DNA from: Micrococcales bacterium
Lineage (GTDB): Bacteria; Actinomycetota; Actinomycetes; Actinomycetales; Dermatophilaceae
Direction of reading: 5' to 3'
DNA: 64,000 nt
Assembly (NCBI GenBank): GCA_021287075.1
Contig: JAJTBD010000003.1
Coordinates: 157,164 to 221,163, forward strand
How positions within the stretch are numbered: the stretch's first letter is position 1; each line of letters starts with the position of its first letter. Positions 42,655 to 51,706 of this stretch are shown here, in pieces. A model generated the notes under the pieces. The model saw nothing but the letters and a program-made list of their open reading frames with translations, was not told the origin of the DNA and did no database searches. Made by a program: the position numbers and the translations under genes.

Positions 42655-44895
42655 TCAGGCAGGGCCGGGCGGGTCGGCGAGGTCGCGCACGATCCGGTTG
42701 AGCTTGACCCACCACTGCTTGACCGGGCGGCGCTCCTCCCAGTCGATGAGCTCGTCCATGGCGGCGACGGGAGTCAGCGTCAGTGTCCCCTTGAGCAGCC
42801 CGATCATCTGGGCGTCGGACCGGCCCGCGCCCAGCTGCCGCGTCAGCTCCTCGATGGCCCGGAAGGCCAGACGGGTGGCCAGGATCCGGTCGAAGGGCGA
42901 GGGGTTGCCGCCCTGCTGGGTGTGTCCGAGGACGACCTGGCGCACATCGAAGACGCCCTGCCCCTCGGCCTCGAAGAGCTTGGCGACGACATCGGTGGTG
43001 TAGTGCTCGTCGGCGCCCTCGCACCGGACGGCGACAAACAACCGGCGCCCCTCGGCGAACCGCGCCCGCATCCGCGAGACGTCATAGGCCAGGCCGCTGA
43101 GCGAGATGCCCTCCTCGGGGATGTACATCTGCTCGGCGCCGGAGGACAGCGCCGACATCAGCCCGAGATAGCCACAGTTGCGGCCCATCGTCTCCACCAC
43201 GAAGCAGCGCCGGGCGGCCATCGCCGACTGCTTGACCCGGTCTATCGACTCGACGATGTTGCCCAGCGCGGTGTCGGAGCCGACCGACAGCTCGGTGCCG
43301 GGGAGGTTGTTGTCGATGCTCGCCGGCAGGCAGACGATCGGGATGCGCAGCGCGGGGAACTTGTCGCGCTCCTGGATGAGCGCGTGCACGTTCTCATAGG
43401 CGTCGAAACCGCCGACGACGAGCAGCCCATCGATGCGGTGGGTCTCGATCGCGCGACTGATCGGATAGAGGTGCTCGGGCTCGACCACGCCTCTGCGAGA
43501 GCCGAGTTCGGCACCGCCGAGGGCAGCCCAGCCCTCCACGTCAGACAGCTCGAGCTCGCGCACCTGGTCGTGGCGCAGCCCCTTGAAGCCACCCTCGATC
43601 CCGAGCATCACATGACCCGCGTCGTGGCCGATGCGCACCGCCGACCGGACGACGGTGTTCATCCCGGGGGCGAGCCCCCCGGCGTGGAGGATGCCGATCC
43701 GCTTGGGCTCGCCCGAGACAGGCGTCGGGGTCGGCTCGGCGAGCGCCTTGAGGATGCGGTGCAGCTCGCCAAAGCTCTCGCCGCGCGCCGTCATCGCCTC
43801 GTCATAGCGGCCGGTGTCGACCATCGAGGCGATCTCCTGGTTGCGCCGCACCAAGCGCATCAGCGGCCCGCGATAGACCCGGTTGCGCCGCAGCCCGATC
43901 AGCTGGGCCTCGGTCTCGGGGGTGGCCGCGAGCAGCTCCTCCACCGCGGCATACCCCATCATCGTGGCCATCGATCGGTCGAACGCGCTGGGCGTCCCAC
44001 CGCGCTGGACGTGGCCCAGGATCGTGACGCGCGCGTCGGCGCCCATGTGGGTCTTTAGCGCGTCCTTGACCGTGTCGGTGGTGATCTCGGTGCCCGAGCG
44101 GTCGCGCGCGCCCTCGGCCACCAGGACGATCGACTCCCGCCGCCCGAGCGAGCGGCCGCGCTGGAGGGCCTGGCACATCCGGTCCTCCCAGCCGGCCTCG
44201 GGCGGGTTCTCGGGGATGAGCGCATAGTCGGCGCCACCGGCGATCGCGGCCGCCATCGCGAGATAGCCGCAGCGGCGGCCCATGACCTCGACGACGAAGA
44301 CCCGCTGGTGGCTCGCGGCCGTCGAGGCGATGGCGTCGATCGCCTCGGTGATGCGGTGCAGCGCACTGTCGGCGCCGATCGTCATGTCGGTGCCGACCAT
44401 GTCGTTGTCGATGGAGCCGACGAGCCCGACGATCATCAGTGCCGGGTGCGCGTCGGCGGCCGCCTGCTCGAGGTCGCCCGCGGCGACCGCGTCGGCGAGC
44501 AGTCCCGGCCACTCCTGGGCGAGGGCGTCGGCGCCGGTCAATGAGCCGTCGCCCCCGATGACCACGAGCCGATCGATGCCGTGCCGCACGAGGTTGACCG
44601 CAGCCCGGCGCCGGCCCTCCCGCTCGCGGAAGTCCACCGAGCGCGCCGTGCCGATGACCGTGCCGCCGCGGTGCAGGATGCCGCTGACGTCGTCCCAGCC
44701 GAGCTGCCGGATCCCCTCGCCGCCGGCGACCATCCCCTCATAGCCCTCATAGATCGCGAAGACGTCGGCGCCGAAGTGGATGCCCCCTCGCACGACCGCG
44801 CGCACGGCCGCGTTCATGCCCTGCGCGTCACCGCCGCTCGTGAGGACCCCGATGCGCTTGCGGCCAGGCCTGCGGGTCACACCCGTCTGCTCCAT
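42655..44895 (-). CDS. pfkA: Double-domain 6-phosphofructokinase of eukaryotic type
   Basis: 746 residues, twice the usual bacterial PfkA length (about 320-340), made of two PFK domains. The N half keeps catalytic residues: GGDGSLTGA (114-122), SIDND (161-165) with Asp163, and MGRRCGYLA. The C half has GGFDAYENV in place of GGDGS and SIDNN in place of SIDND, as in the regulatory halves of animal and fungal enzymes (which have GGFEAY). So the C half probably serves allosteric control. The gene is divergent from the diacylglycerol kinase gene across a motif hairpin. Confidence 0.9.
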   Translation of the reverse strand: MEQTGVTRRPGRKRIGVLTSGGDAQGMNAAVRAVVRGGIHFGADVFAIYEGYEGMVAGGEGIRQLGWDDVSGILHRGGTVIGTARSVDFREREGRRRAAVNLVRHGIDRLVVIGGDGSLTGADALAQEWPGLLADAVAAGDLEQAAADAHPALMIVGLVGSIDNDMVGTDMTIGADSALHRITEAIDAIASTAASHQRVFVVEVMGRRCGYLAMAAAIAGGADYALIPENPPEAGWEDRMCQALQRGRSLGRRESIVLVAEGARDRSGTEITTDTVKDALKTHMGADARVTILGHVQRGGTPSAFDRSMATMMGYAAVEELLAATPETEAQLIGLRRNRVYRGPLMRLVRRNQEIASMVDTGRYDEAMTARGESFGELHRILKALAEPTPTPVSGEPKRIGILHAGGLAPGMNTVVRSAVRIGHDAGHVMLGIEGGFKGLRHDQVRELELSDVEGWAALGGAELGSRRGVVEPEHLYPISRAIETHRIDGLLVVGGFDAYENVHALIQERDKFPALRIPIVCLPASIDNNLPGTELSVGSDTALGNIVESIDRVKQSAMAARRCFVVETMGRNCGYLGLMSALSSGAEQMYIPEEGISLSGLAYDVSRMRARFAEGRRLFVAVRCEGADEHYTTDVVAKLFEAEGQGVFDVRQVVLGHTQQGGNPSPFDRILATRLAFRAIEELTRQLGAGRSDAQMIGLLKGTLTLTPVAAMDELIDWEERRPVKQWWVKLNRIVRDLADPPGPA

Positions 44896-44941
44896 GCCCC
44901 CTATCCTGCCGCGCCCCGCCCCTGGGGGTCACACAGACCTC

Positions 44942-44983
44942 GGTGAGGTATGCCGCGAGGTCGCCCCCGCGGCATACCTCACC
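44942..44983. repeat. 16-bp-stem hairpin of the GGTATGCCGCG motif between divergent genes
   Basis: GGTGAGGTATGCCGCG (44942-44957) pairs perfectly with CGCGGCATACCTCACC (44968-44983), loop 10 bases. It lies between the divergent starts of the phosphofructokinase and diacylglycerol kinase genes, so it terminates neither. Confidence 0.9.
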
Positions 44984-45028
44984 TGCGCGGGTGCGGGAGG
45001 GCTGCGCACATTCGGGTACTTTCGACAG

Positions 45029-46177
45029 GTGCTGGAGAACAACCTGCCCTGGGTCGCGCTCGCCGTCGTCGCGGTGCTCGCGCTGCTGCTCATCCTGGCG
45101 CTGTCGATGCGGCAGCCGGCTGGGTCGAGGCAGGCCCGCGGCGGGCACGGCAAGCGGAGGCCGCACCGCGACCAGTTCCGCGCGACGGAGGTCGAGCGGC
45201 CCAAGAACCGCGCGGCGATCATCGTCAACCCGACCAAGTTCGACGACCTCTCCTCCGTCAAGCGCCAGATCGCCGGGGTGTGCCAGCGCATCGACTGGGC
45301 GGAGCCGCTCTTCATCGAGACCACCGTGGACGACCCTGGCACCGGTCAGGCCCGCGAGGCCGTCGAGCAGGGCGTGCAGGTCGTCTGTCCGCTCGGCGGT
45401 GATGGCACCGTGCGCGCGGTCGCGGCCGGTCTGGCCGGCACCGAGACCCCGCTCGGGCTGCTGCCCGGAGGCACCGGCAACCTGCTGGCCCGCAATCTCA
45501 GCCTGCCGATCGACTCGCTCGAGGACGCGCTGCGGGTGGCGCTCACCGGGCGCAACCGGCGCATCGACGTCGGGCGCCTGGCGGTCGTGGAGACCCCTGA
45601 CGGCCAACCGACCGATGACGACATCAGGCCGGCGCCCGAGGCCGAACAGCCCTCGGAGGAGAAGCCGCCCACCGAGCACGTCTTCCTCGTCATGGCCGGC
45701 ATCGGCTTCGACGCCAATGTCATGGCCGACGCACCCGAGGACCTCAAGAACACCGTCGGCTGGCCGGCATACGTCGTGTCCGCCGCCAAGCACCTTGGCG
45801 GAGACCGCTTCCGCGTGCAGCTGAGCATCGACGGGGGCGAGTCGCTCAGCCGGCGCACGCAGTCGGTGCTCTTCGGCAATGTCGGCGAGCTCACCGGCGG
45901 GGTGCAGCTCATCCCCGAGGCCAAGGTCGACGACGGGACCCTCGACTGCGTCGTGGTCTCCCCCAAGGGCCTGATCGGCTGGGCCGCAGTCTCCGCGCAC
46001 GTCGTCACCCGCCAGCGCCGTGGCCACAAGCGCCTCGAGCACTTCACCGGCGCCGAGTTCAGCCTCGAGAGCGAGTCGGACCAGGAGGTCCAGATCGACG
46101 GCGACACCATCGGCAAGGCCCGCCGGCTGCGCGCGTGGGTCGAGCCCAAAAGCCTGACCGTGCGCGTCGGCAGCTGA
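45029..46177 (+). CDS. Diacylglycerol/sphingosine kinase family protein with N-terminal membrane helix
   Basis: 382 residues. GTG start at 45029, then one membrane helix (WVALAVVAVLALLLILAL) and a basic linker. The DAGK catalytic domain follows: AAIIVNPTKF, GGDGTVRAVAAGL (phosphate loop), PGGTGNLLARNLSLP, and C-terminal IGFDANVM and VDDGTLDCVVV. Such proteins phosphorylate diacylglycerol or modify mannolipids. The insertion at about residues 190-220 (Glu/Pro-rich) is unusual but not disruptive. Confidence 0.88.
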   Translation: MLENNLPWVALAVVAVLALLLILALSMRQPAGSRQARGGHGKRRPHRDQFRATEVERPKNRAAIIVNPTKFDDLSSVKRQIAGVCQRIDWAEPLFIETTVDDPGTGQAREAVEQGVQVVCPLGGDGTVRAVAAGLAGTETPLGLLPGGTGNLLARNLSLPIDSLEDALRVALTGRNRRIDVGRLAVVETPDGQPTDDDIRPAPEAEQPSEEKPPTEHVFLVMAGIGFDANVMADAPEDLKNTVGWPAYVVSAAKHLGGDRFRVQLSIDGGESLSRRTQSVLFGNVGELTGGVQLIPEAKVDDGTLDCVVVSPKGLIGWAAVSAHVVTRQRRGHKRLEHFTGAEFSLESESDQEVQIDGDTIGKARRLRAWVEPKSLTVRVGS

Positions 46178-46213
46178 CCACGACCGCCGGCTGTCCGGCA
46201 CTTCGTTTCGTCC

Positions 46214-46250
46214 GGGCGTTCGTGCCCAATCGGGCTAAAGCGCCCGGGGC
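46214..46250. repeat. GCCCAATTGGGC-family repeat, single inverted unit
   Basis: GCGTTCGTGCCCAATCGGGC then TAAAGCGCCCGGGGC is one unit of the 33-bp repeat in reverse orientation, with one change in the palindrome. It lies 36 bp after the kinase stop. Confidence 0.85.
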
Positions 46251-46329
46251 GCGTCGCCTCAGCGGTGTCTGACTACTCACGGTAGGAAGGTCTGTCGCGG
46301 GGGAGCCGCGTCTCGCTAACTTGGGAGGC

Positions 46330-47514
46330 ATGGCAGACCACGACGGTCCTCGAGTCCATGACGCGCTCGCCCTCGGCGCAGAGCTGATCGACGAGCTGGT
46401 GGTGACCCCCATCCGCGACACCCATCACGCGATCTCCGACCGGGTCCACGGACTACTCGACGAGCCGACCGGCGGCGCGGCGCGTGGCATCGGGCAGGCC
46501 CACCGGGCGATCTCGGGGGCGGTCTATGGCGGCCTCGGCCTGGCGGTCAGGGCCGCCGACAAGGGCTTCTCAGCCCTCGGGGCCGCGGGAGTGGGGCCGG
46601 CACTGGAGGACAGCCCGGCCGGCCGCCTCCTCAACGCCGCGGTCCACGGCATACGCGGCGACCGGATCCGCGACCACCGCCCACGGCTGGCGATCCAGAT
46701 GGCGGTGCGGGTCGACCACCGCGACCTCCCCCTCACCCCCGAGGCAGTTGCCGCGGCCTTCCCCGCCGCGGGCCCACACGTCGTCGTCTTCCTCCACGGG
46801 ATGACCGAGAGCGATGCCTCCTGGCAGCGCCGCCCGACCGATCACGGGCGCCGGGTCCCCGGCGATCGGACGTATGCCGCGTCGCTCGCCGGGCAGGGCT
46901 GGTCACCGGTCTTCCTGCGCGCCAACACCGGGCTTGCGGTGCGGGAGAACGGGGTCGAGCTCCACCGCCTGCTCACCGACCTCGTCGCGGCCTGGCCCGT
47001 GCCCGTCACCCGCATCGCGCTGGTCGGCCACTCGATGGGCGGGCTGATCATGCGCGCCGCAGCGGCCCTGCGCACCGAGGACGACTGCGCCTGGACGCCT
47101 CTTGTCACCGATGTCGTGACGCTCGGGACGCCGCACCTGGGGGCGCCCCTCGCCGGCGGGGTCGGTCGCGCGGCCACCCGGCTGGGCAGGCTGCCGGAGA
47201 CCGCACCGCTCGGGCGCATCCTCGACCTGCGGGCCCTGGGCATCGACGACCTCGTCGAGGGCCTCGGCGAGGAGGTGCCGGCCCTGCCGCATGCGCGCTA
47301 TCGGCTGGTGTCCGCGACGCTGAGCAAGTCCTCGACGCACCCCGTCGGGCACTATCTCGGCGACCTGCTCGTGCGGGTGCCGTCGGCCCATGGCAAGGGG
47401 CGGCTCGTCACGCTCTTCCCCGACGCGGACCTGCTCCACATCGGCTCCGCGCACCACTTCGACCTGCTCAACGACGACACGGTGGATGCCGCCCTGCGCG
47501 AGTGGCTGGCCTGA
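46330..47514 (+). CDS. Lipase/esterase (alpha/beta hydrolase, PGAP1-like)
   Basis: 394 residues. The N-terminal 120 residues form a helical, Gly/Ala-rich segment. The hydrolase core starts VVVFLHGMTESDASWQR, with nucleophile Ser in LVGHSMGGLIMRAAAA, TLGTPHLGAPLAG, and the late SAHHFDLLND carrying the probable catalytic His. The GHSMGGL and TLGTPHxGAP pair is typical of lipases that act on lipid esters. No signal peptide was seen. ATG at 46330 with GGGAGG immediately upstream (close spacing). Confidence 0.82.
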   Translation: MADHDGPRVHDALALGAELIDELVVTPIRDTHHAISDRVHGLLDEPTGGAARGIGQAHRAISGAVYGGLGLAVRAADKGFSALGAAGVGPALEDSPAGRLLNAAVHGIRGDRIRDHRPRLAIQMAVRVDHRDLPLTPEAVAAAFPAAGPHVVVFLHGMTESDASWQRRPTDHGRRVPGDRTYAASLAGQGWSPVFLRANTGLAVRENGVELHRLLTDLVAAWPVPVTRIALVGHSMGGLIMRAAAALRTEDDCAWTPLVTDVVTLGTPHLGAPLAGGVGRAATRLGRLPETAPLGRILDLRALGIDDLVEGLGEEVPALPHARYRLVSATLSKSSTHPVGHYLGDLLVRVPSAHGKGRLVTLFPDADLLHIGSAHHFDLLNDDTVDAALREWLA

Positions 47515-47540
47515 GCCGGAGAATCGAGCGCCTTGCTCCA

Positions 47541-47590
47541 TCGTTGGGACCGTCTGCTGTCGCCATGGCAGCACCAGACGGTCCCAATGA
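47541..47590. terminator. Bidirectional hairpin between lipase and efeB
   Basis: TCGTTGGGACCGTCTG (47541-47556) pairs with CAGACGGTCCCAATGA (47575-47590) with one mismatch. It sits midway between convergent gene ends (47514 and 47609), a good place for a two-way terminator. Confidence 0.7.
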
Positions 47591-47608
47591 TCGGTCGGAG
47601 CGAATTGG

Positions 47609-48946
47609 TCAGCCGAAGAGCTGGGCGCCCCAGTCCTTGCCCTCGGCCAGGCCGGGCGGGCAGGCGAAGACCGCCGAGCCGGTGTGCTCGATGTATTCGT
47701 TGAGGCGGTCCTTGGCGGCCAGCGCCCGCTGCATCGGCACGAACTGCCTGGTGATATCGCGGCAGAACGCGATGAAGAACAGCCCGGCGTCGAGGTGGCC
47801 GAGGCCGTCGGAGCCGTCGGTGAAGTTGTAGCCGCGGCGCAGGATCTCCACTCCCCCAAGGTTTTCGGGGTGCGCGAGACGCACATGCGCGGCCATGTCG
47901 ATCGCGGGGCCACCGTCTGCCGACTTGGTCGCGAAGTCGACGGGCGTGAACTCGCCCTTCTGGCCGAGCGGCGCACCCTCGAGCTTGTCCCGCCCGAAGA
48001 CGAGCTCCTGCTCCTGGAGGTGGGTGCGGTCCCAGACCTCGATGTGCATGCGGATGCGGCGGGCCACGAGATAGGAGCCGCTGGACATCCACGCAGCGCC
48101 GCCTGGCACATCGCCGGGCTGCACCCAGACGTGCTGGTCGAGCCGCTCGGTGTCCTCGGCCTTGACGTTGGCCGTGCCGTCCTTGAAGCCGAAGAGGTTG
48201 CGGGGTGTCGGCTGGCTGCGGCTGGTCGAGGAGGTGCGTCCGAAGCCGAGCTGGCTCCAGCGCACCGAGACCGTGCCGAAGCCGATGCGGATCAGGTTGC
48301 GCACGGCGTGGACCGCGACCTGCGGGTCGTTGGCGCAGGCCTGGATCGCGATGTCGCCACCGCACCTCGCCGGGTCGAGGTCGTCGCCCTTGAAGGCGGG
48401 AAGGTCCTCAAAACCCTGGGGCTTCTTTCCCTTCAGGCCAAACCGCCCGTCAAAGAGCGAGGGCCCGTAGCCGATCGTGATCGTCAGGTTGGACGGCGGC
48501 AGGTCATAGGCCTCACCGGTGTCCTCGGGCACGTTGTAGGGGCCGCCACCGACCACGCCGCCGGGCGCGGCCTCGCCGCCGAGCATCATCCGCTCGGCCG
48601 CCTTGGTCCAGGCGGTCAGCATGGCCTTGAGCTCGTCGGGGTTCTTGGTGACGACGTCGAGGGCCACGAAGTGCATGCGGTCCTGCGCCGGCGTCGTGAT
48701 GCCCGGCTGGTGCTCGCCGCGGAAGGCCACCTCCGCGTCGAGCGGGTCGGCGGCAGGCGAGGAGGGCTGGGAGTCGCGGGTCGCGGCATACGCCCCACCA
48801 GCACCGGCGAGGACACCGGCGGCCGCGGCCCCGGCCGAGACGCCGAGAAGCCGGCGGCGCGTGACAGCGCCGCCGGCGACCGGGCCTGCCCCTCCTGGAT
48901 CCGGCTGTGGCCGTAGTGGATCCGCGAGGTCTGGGTGCTGGGTCAT
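47609..48946 (-). CDS. efeB: Dye-decolorizing heme peroxidase / deferrochelatase
   Basis: 445-residue DyP-type peroxidase exported by the Tat system: the N terminus has TRRRLLG (Arg30-32) before a hydrophobic stretch. The GFKDGT motif holds the catalytic Asp (GxxDG), and the proximal heme His is in HVRLAHPENLGG. It forms the last gene of efeUOB, where it oxidises ferrous iron or releases iron from heme. ATG overlaps the efeO stop by ATGA. Confidence 0.93.
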   Translation of the reverse strand: MTQHPDLADPLRPQPDPGGAGPVAGGAVTRRRLLGVSAGAAAAGVLAGAGGAYAATRDSQPSSPAADPLDAEVAFRGEHQPGITTPAQDRMHFVALDVVTKNPDELKAMLTAWTKAAERMMLGGEAAPGGVVGGGPYNVPEDTGEAYDLPPSNLTITIGYGPSLFDGRFGLKGKKPQGFEDLPAFKGDDLDPARCGGDIAIQACANDPQVAVHAVRNLIRIGFGTVSVRWSQLGFGRTSSTSRSQPTPRNLFGFKDGTANVKAEDTERLDQHVWVQPGDVPGGAAWMSSGSYLVARRIRMHIEVWDRTHLQEQELVFGRDKLEGAPLGQKGEFTPVDFATKSADGGPAIDMAAHVRLAHPENLGGVEILRRGYNFTDGSDGLGHLDAGLFFIAFCRDITRQFVPMQRALAAKDRLNEYIEHTGSAVFACPPGLAEGKDWGAQLFG

Positions 48947-50076
48947 GCCTGCGCGACAACCCCAGCGATCTTGGCGACCTGCTCGCTCGTGGCGTCGAGC
49001 GCGGTCGAGAGCTCCTTGACCTCGGCCTTGCTCAGGTCGGTGTAGAGCTTGTAGCCGTCGCCCTTCTGGTGCTTCGTGATGAGGGCGTCGAGAGCGGCGA
49101 CCTTGGCGTCGATCGCCTTGACCAGCTCGGGGTCGCGCTCCTGGAGCACCGGGCGCAGCGCCGCGACGGCCGACTTGCTGCCCTCGAAGTTGGCGGCGAA
49201 GTCATAGAGATCGGTGTGGGAGTAGCGCTCCTCCTCACCGGTGATCTTGCCGGTCGCCATCTCGTCGAGTAGCGCCTTGGAGCCGTTGGCGAGCTGGAGC
49301 GGGTTGAGCTTGACCGACTTCGCCTGTGCCACAACGTTCTTGACGTCGGCCAGCAGGGTGTCGGCGATGTCGTTGGAGTCCTTCTGGAGCCCGTCGACCC
49401 ACAGGTCCTTCTCCAGTCGGTGGTAGCCGGTGAACTTCATGCCCTCGTCGACGACGTCCTCACGACCGTCGATCTTGGGGTCGAGGTCACCGAAGGACTC
49501 GGCCACGGGCTCGATGCGCTCCCAGTACTTGCGGGCCTCGGGATAGAGCGTCTTGGCCTTGGCGACATCGCCGGCCTTGACCGCCGTCACGAACGCCGTT
49601 GTCTCCGTGAGGAGTGCGTCGGCCTGGCTGCCGACATAGCGCTGATAGCTCGCGGTGGCGGCGGTCAGCTTGGCGTCGTCGCTCTTGGGCGCGGCCGAGG
49701 AGCCGGTGACGGTGAATGCCGCGCGGATGCCCTTGCCCTTCATGCCCGGCTTGCATGCCGTCTCGTATGTGCCCGGCTCGTCGAGCTGCACGTGGAACTT
49801 GCGGACGAGTCCCGGCGAGATGTTCTCGACCTCGCCCATGACGCGGTCGCCCTCGCCATAGACATAGAACTCGTTGATCTTGGAGCCGGTGTTCTGCACG
49901 GTGAACTCGACTGTGCCAGCGGGCGCCTCGGCGCGCCCGACCTTGCACTCGCTGTCGGTGGCCTGCACGGTGATCGGCCCCTTGCCACCGGCCCCGGCAT
50001 CGCTCGCGCCACCGCCACAGCCGGCGGCGAGCAGGGCCGTGCCCAGGGCGAGGGCAGCGGTCGTCGTGCGGTTCAT
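48943..50076 (-). CDS. efeO: Iron uptake lipoprotein EfeO (cupredoxin + imelysin domains)
   Basis: 377 residues. The lipobox LLAAGC ends the signal peptide, so the protein is membrane-anchored outside the cell. An N-terminal cupredoxin domain (TVQATDSECKVG, INEFYVYG, GTYETACKPG) is followed by the imelysin-like M75 domain with the HxxE metal motif in GYHRLEKDLW (around residue 218). It likely binds iron and passes it to the permease. Placed between efeU and efeB. Confidence 0.93.
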   Translation of the reverse strand: MNRTTTAALALGTALLAAGCGGGASDAGAGGKGPITVQATDSECKVGRAEAPAGTVEFTVQNTGSKINEFYVYGEGDRVMGEVENISPGLVRKFHVQLDEPGTYETACKPGMKGKGIRAAFTVTGSSAAPKSDDAKLTAATASYQRYVGSQADALLTETTAFVTAVKAGDVAKAKTLYPEARKYWERIEPVAESFGDLDPKIDGREDVVDEGMKFTGYHRLEKDLWVDGLQKDSNDIADTLLADVKNVVAQAKSVKLNPLQLANGSKALLDEMATGKITGEEERYSHTDLYDFAANFEGSKSAVAALRPVLQERDPELVKAIDAKVAALDALITKHQKGDGYKLYTDLSKAEVKELSTALDATSEQVAKIAGVVAQA

Positions 50077-50126
50077 CGTTCTCCTCGTGCGTGTTGCATG
50101 ATCAGTCGGTATGCCGCGTGCGCGGC

Positions 50127-51011
50127 TCAGGCGCGGACGCTCGCGCCGTCGCGGGCAACGCCAGAGCCGGCCGGAGAGGCGGCCGCGGCGGCGGGGGCGG
50201 TCTCCGCCCGGCGGTCCGGGCGGAGGAAGAGCGTCAGGACCACCGCGGCATACGCCGTCCAGGCGATGGCCTGGAGGACGGTGGTCGCGGGGGTGAAGTT
50301 GAAGATGCCCTTGAGCAGCACGGCATACCAGGCGTCGGGGGCGATCACGTGGCTGACGTCGAAGGCCAGGGTGTTCAGGCCCGGCAGGAAGCGGGCCTCC
50401 TGGAGGTCATGGATGCCATAGGACAGGATGCCGGCGGCGACGAGGATGAGCAGGATGCCGGTCCAGCGGAAGAACTTGGCCAGGTTGATGCGCACCGCGC
50501 CGCGATAGATGAGGAAGCCCAGCACGACCGCCGCGCCGATGCCGATGGCCCAGCCGAGCATCGGCTGGATGGTGCCGGCGCCGGCCGCCTGGGCGGTGGC
50601 ATAGAAGAAGATCGCGGTCTCGAGGCCCTCGCGCCCGACACCGAGGAAGGCCACCGTGGCGATGGCGAGCGGACCGGCCGAGAGGGCCTGGTCCATGCGG
50701 CCCTTGAGCTCGCCCGAGATGCTGCGGGCGGCCGAGCGCATCCAGAAGACCATCCAGGTGACGAAGGCGACGGCCAGGATCGAGGCCGTGCCGCCGATCA
50801 GCTCCTGCGCCTCGAAGGAGAGCTGCCGGGTGCCGAAGGTCAGACCCGCGCCGAGTGCGGCGGACAGCGCGACGGCGACGCCGACACCCGCCCAGACATA
50901 CTTCAGCGCCCACTGGCGGCCGCTCTTGACGAGGAACGCGACGAGGATGACGACGACGAGCGCGGCCTCGAGGCCCTCGCGCAGGCCGATCAGCGCGTTG
51001 CTCACGAGCAT
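50127..51011 (-). CDS. efeU: High-affinity iron permease EfeU (FTR1 family)
   Basis: 294-residue membrane permease with seven helices. Two REGLE motifs (REGLEAAL at residues 11-18, and GREGLETAIFF in the fourth helix region) are the iron-translocation signatures of FTR1. ATG at 51011 is used because the first REGLE normally lies near the start; the frame is open far upstream through the iron box. It heads efeUOB. Confidence 0.94.
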   Translation of the reverse strand: MLVSNALIGLREGLEAALVVVILVAFLVKSGRQWALKYVWAGVGVAVALSAALGAGLTFGTRQLSFEAQELIGGTASILAVAFVTWMVFWMRSAARSISGELKGRMDQALSAGPLAIATVAFLGVGREGLETAIFFYATAQAAGAGTIQPMLGWAIGIGAAVVLGFLIYRGAVRINLAKFFRWTGILLILVAAGILSYGIHDLQEARFLPGLNTLAFDVSHVIAPDAWYAVLLKGIFNFTPATTVLQAIAWTAYAAVVLTLFLRPDRRAETAPAAAAASPAGSGVARDGASVRA

Positions 51012-51070
51012 GGGGTCACCTGGTTCCTGGTCTGGCGTATTTGGCAAGGACGGTGTTGCGAAAACATGGC

Positions 51071-51089
51071 TAAGGTAAGGCTTACCTGA
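51071..51089 (-). promoter_or_regulatory. DtxR/IdeR-type iron box upstream of efeU
   Basis: TAAGGTAAGGCTTACCTGA matches the consensus TTAGGTTAGGCTAACCTAA at 15 of 19 positions and is a near palindrome. It lies 60 bp before efeU and 118 bp before the divergent membrane gene, and implies iron-dependent repression of efeUOB together with feoAB. Confidence 0.82.
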
Positions 51090-51207
51090 GCCGCCGTGCA
51101 AGTGAGCGTTCCTCGTCGTGGAACCGCCGTGCCGGCGCCGGCCAGGAGGCGCCGATTGAGTAGCAGGACTCTTGGCGCGCCCGCGCAGCCCCGGGCAGGC
51201 TCGTGAC

Positions 51208-51588
51208 ATGCGCACGCACACCCTCGCCTGGTCCGTCGCCCTCGCCCTGATCTCCGCCGCGGCCTATGCGGCATTCCTCGGCTGGGACGACGAGTACCAG
51301 ACCGATCCAGTGACCGGTCAGGTCTTGGGGCCGTATGCCGCGTGGCAGGTGATCGGGCTGGCCCTGGTCATCGCGGTCACGGCGGCCGTGGCCGGGTGGC
51401 ACGGCCAGGGGCGGGCCGCGGTCCTTGCCATGCCGCTGGCCCTCACCGCCGCGTTCATCGTCAGCGCACTCCTCCTGCCGGACGAGACCGGCCTCTTCCT
51501 CGTCGGCGCCCTGCTCATGCTGGTCGGCTCGCTCATCGGCGTGGCCGTGGCCGCGGGCCTGGGGCGGGCCGCTCGGCGGCTGCGCTGA
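51208..51588 (+). CDS. Four-helix membrane protein, unknown function
   Basis: 126 residues with four hydrophobic segments (LAWSVALALISAAAYAAF, AWQVIGLALVIAVTAAVA, AAVLAMPLALTAAFIVSALL, GLFLVGALLMLVGSLIGVAV). It is divergent from efeU and shares its iron-box region, so iron control is possible but unproven. No family recognised. Confidence 0.65.
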   Translation: MRTHTLAWSVALALISAAAYAAFLGWDDEYQTDPVTGQVLGPYAAWQVIGLALVIAVTAAVAGWHGQGRAAVLAMPLALTAAFIVSALLLPDETGLFLVGALLMLVGSLIGVAVAAGLGRAARRLR

Positions 51589-51706
51589 GACGGCGCGTCC
51601 AGCACTAGGGACGCGGCGGTCCCAGGGACTGGACGGCACGGAAGGCGCGGCGGCATACCCTCGTTGCGATCTGGGAAGACCATCACCGCCCACCTGAGGA
51701 CCACCC

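Noticed and set aside
39423..44058. Long plus-strand frames opposite serS, the antiporter and phosphofructokinase
   Set aside because: Composition and lack of motifs show they are antisense shadows; the minus-strand genes have complete catalytic motifs.
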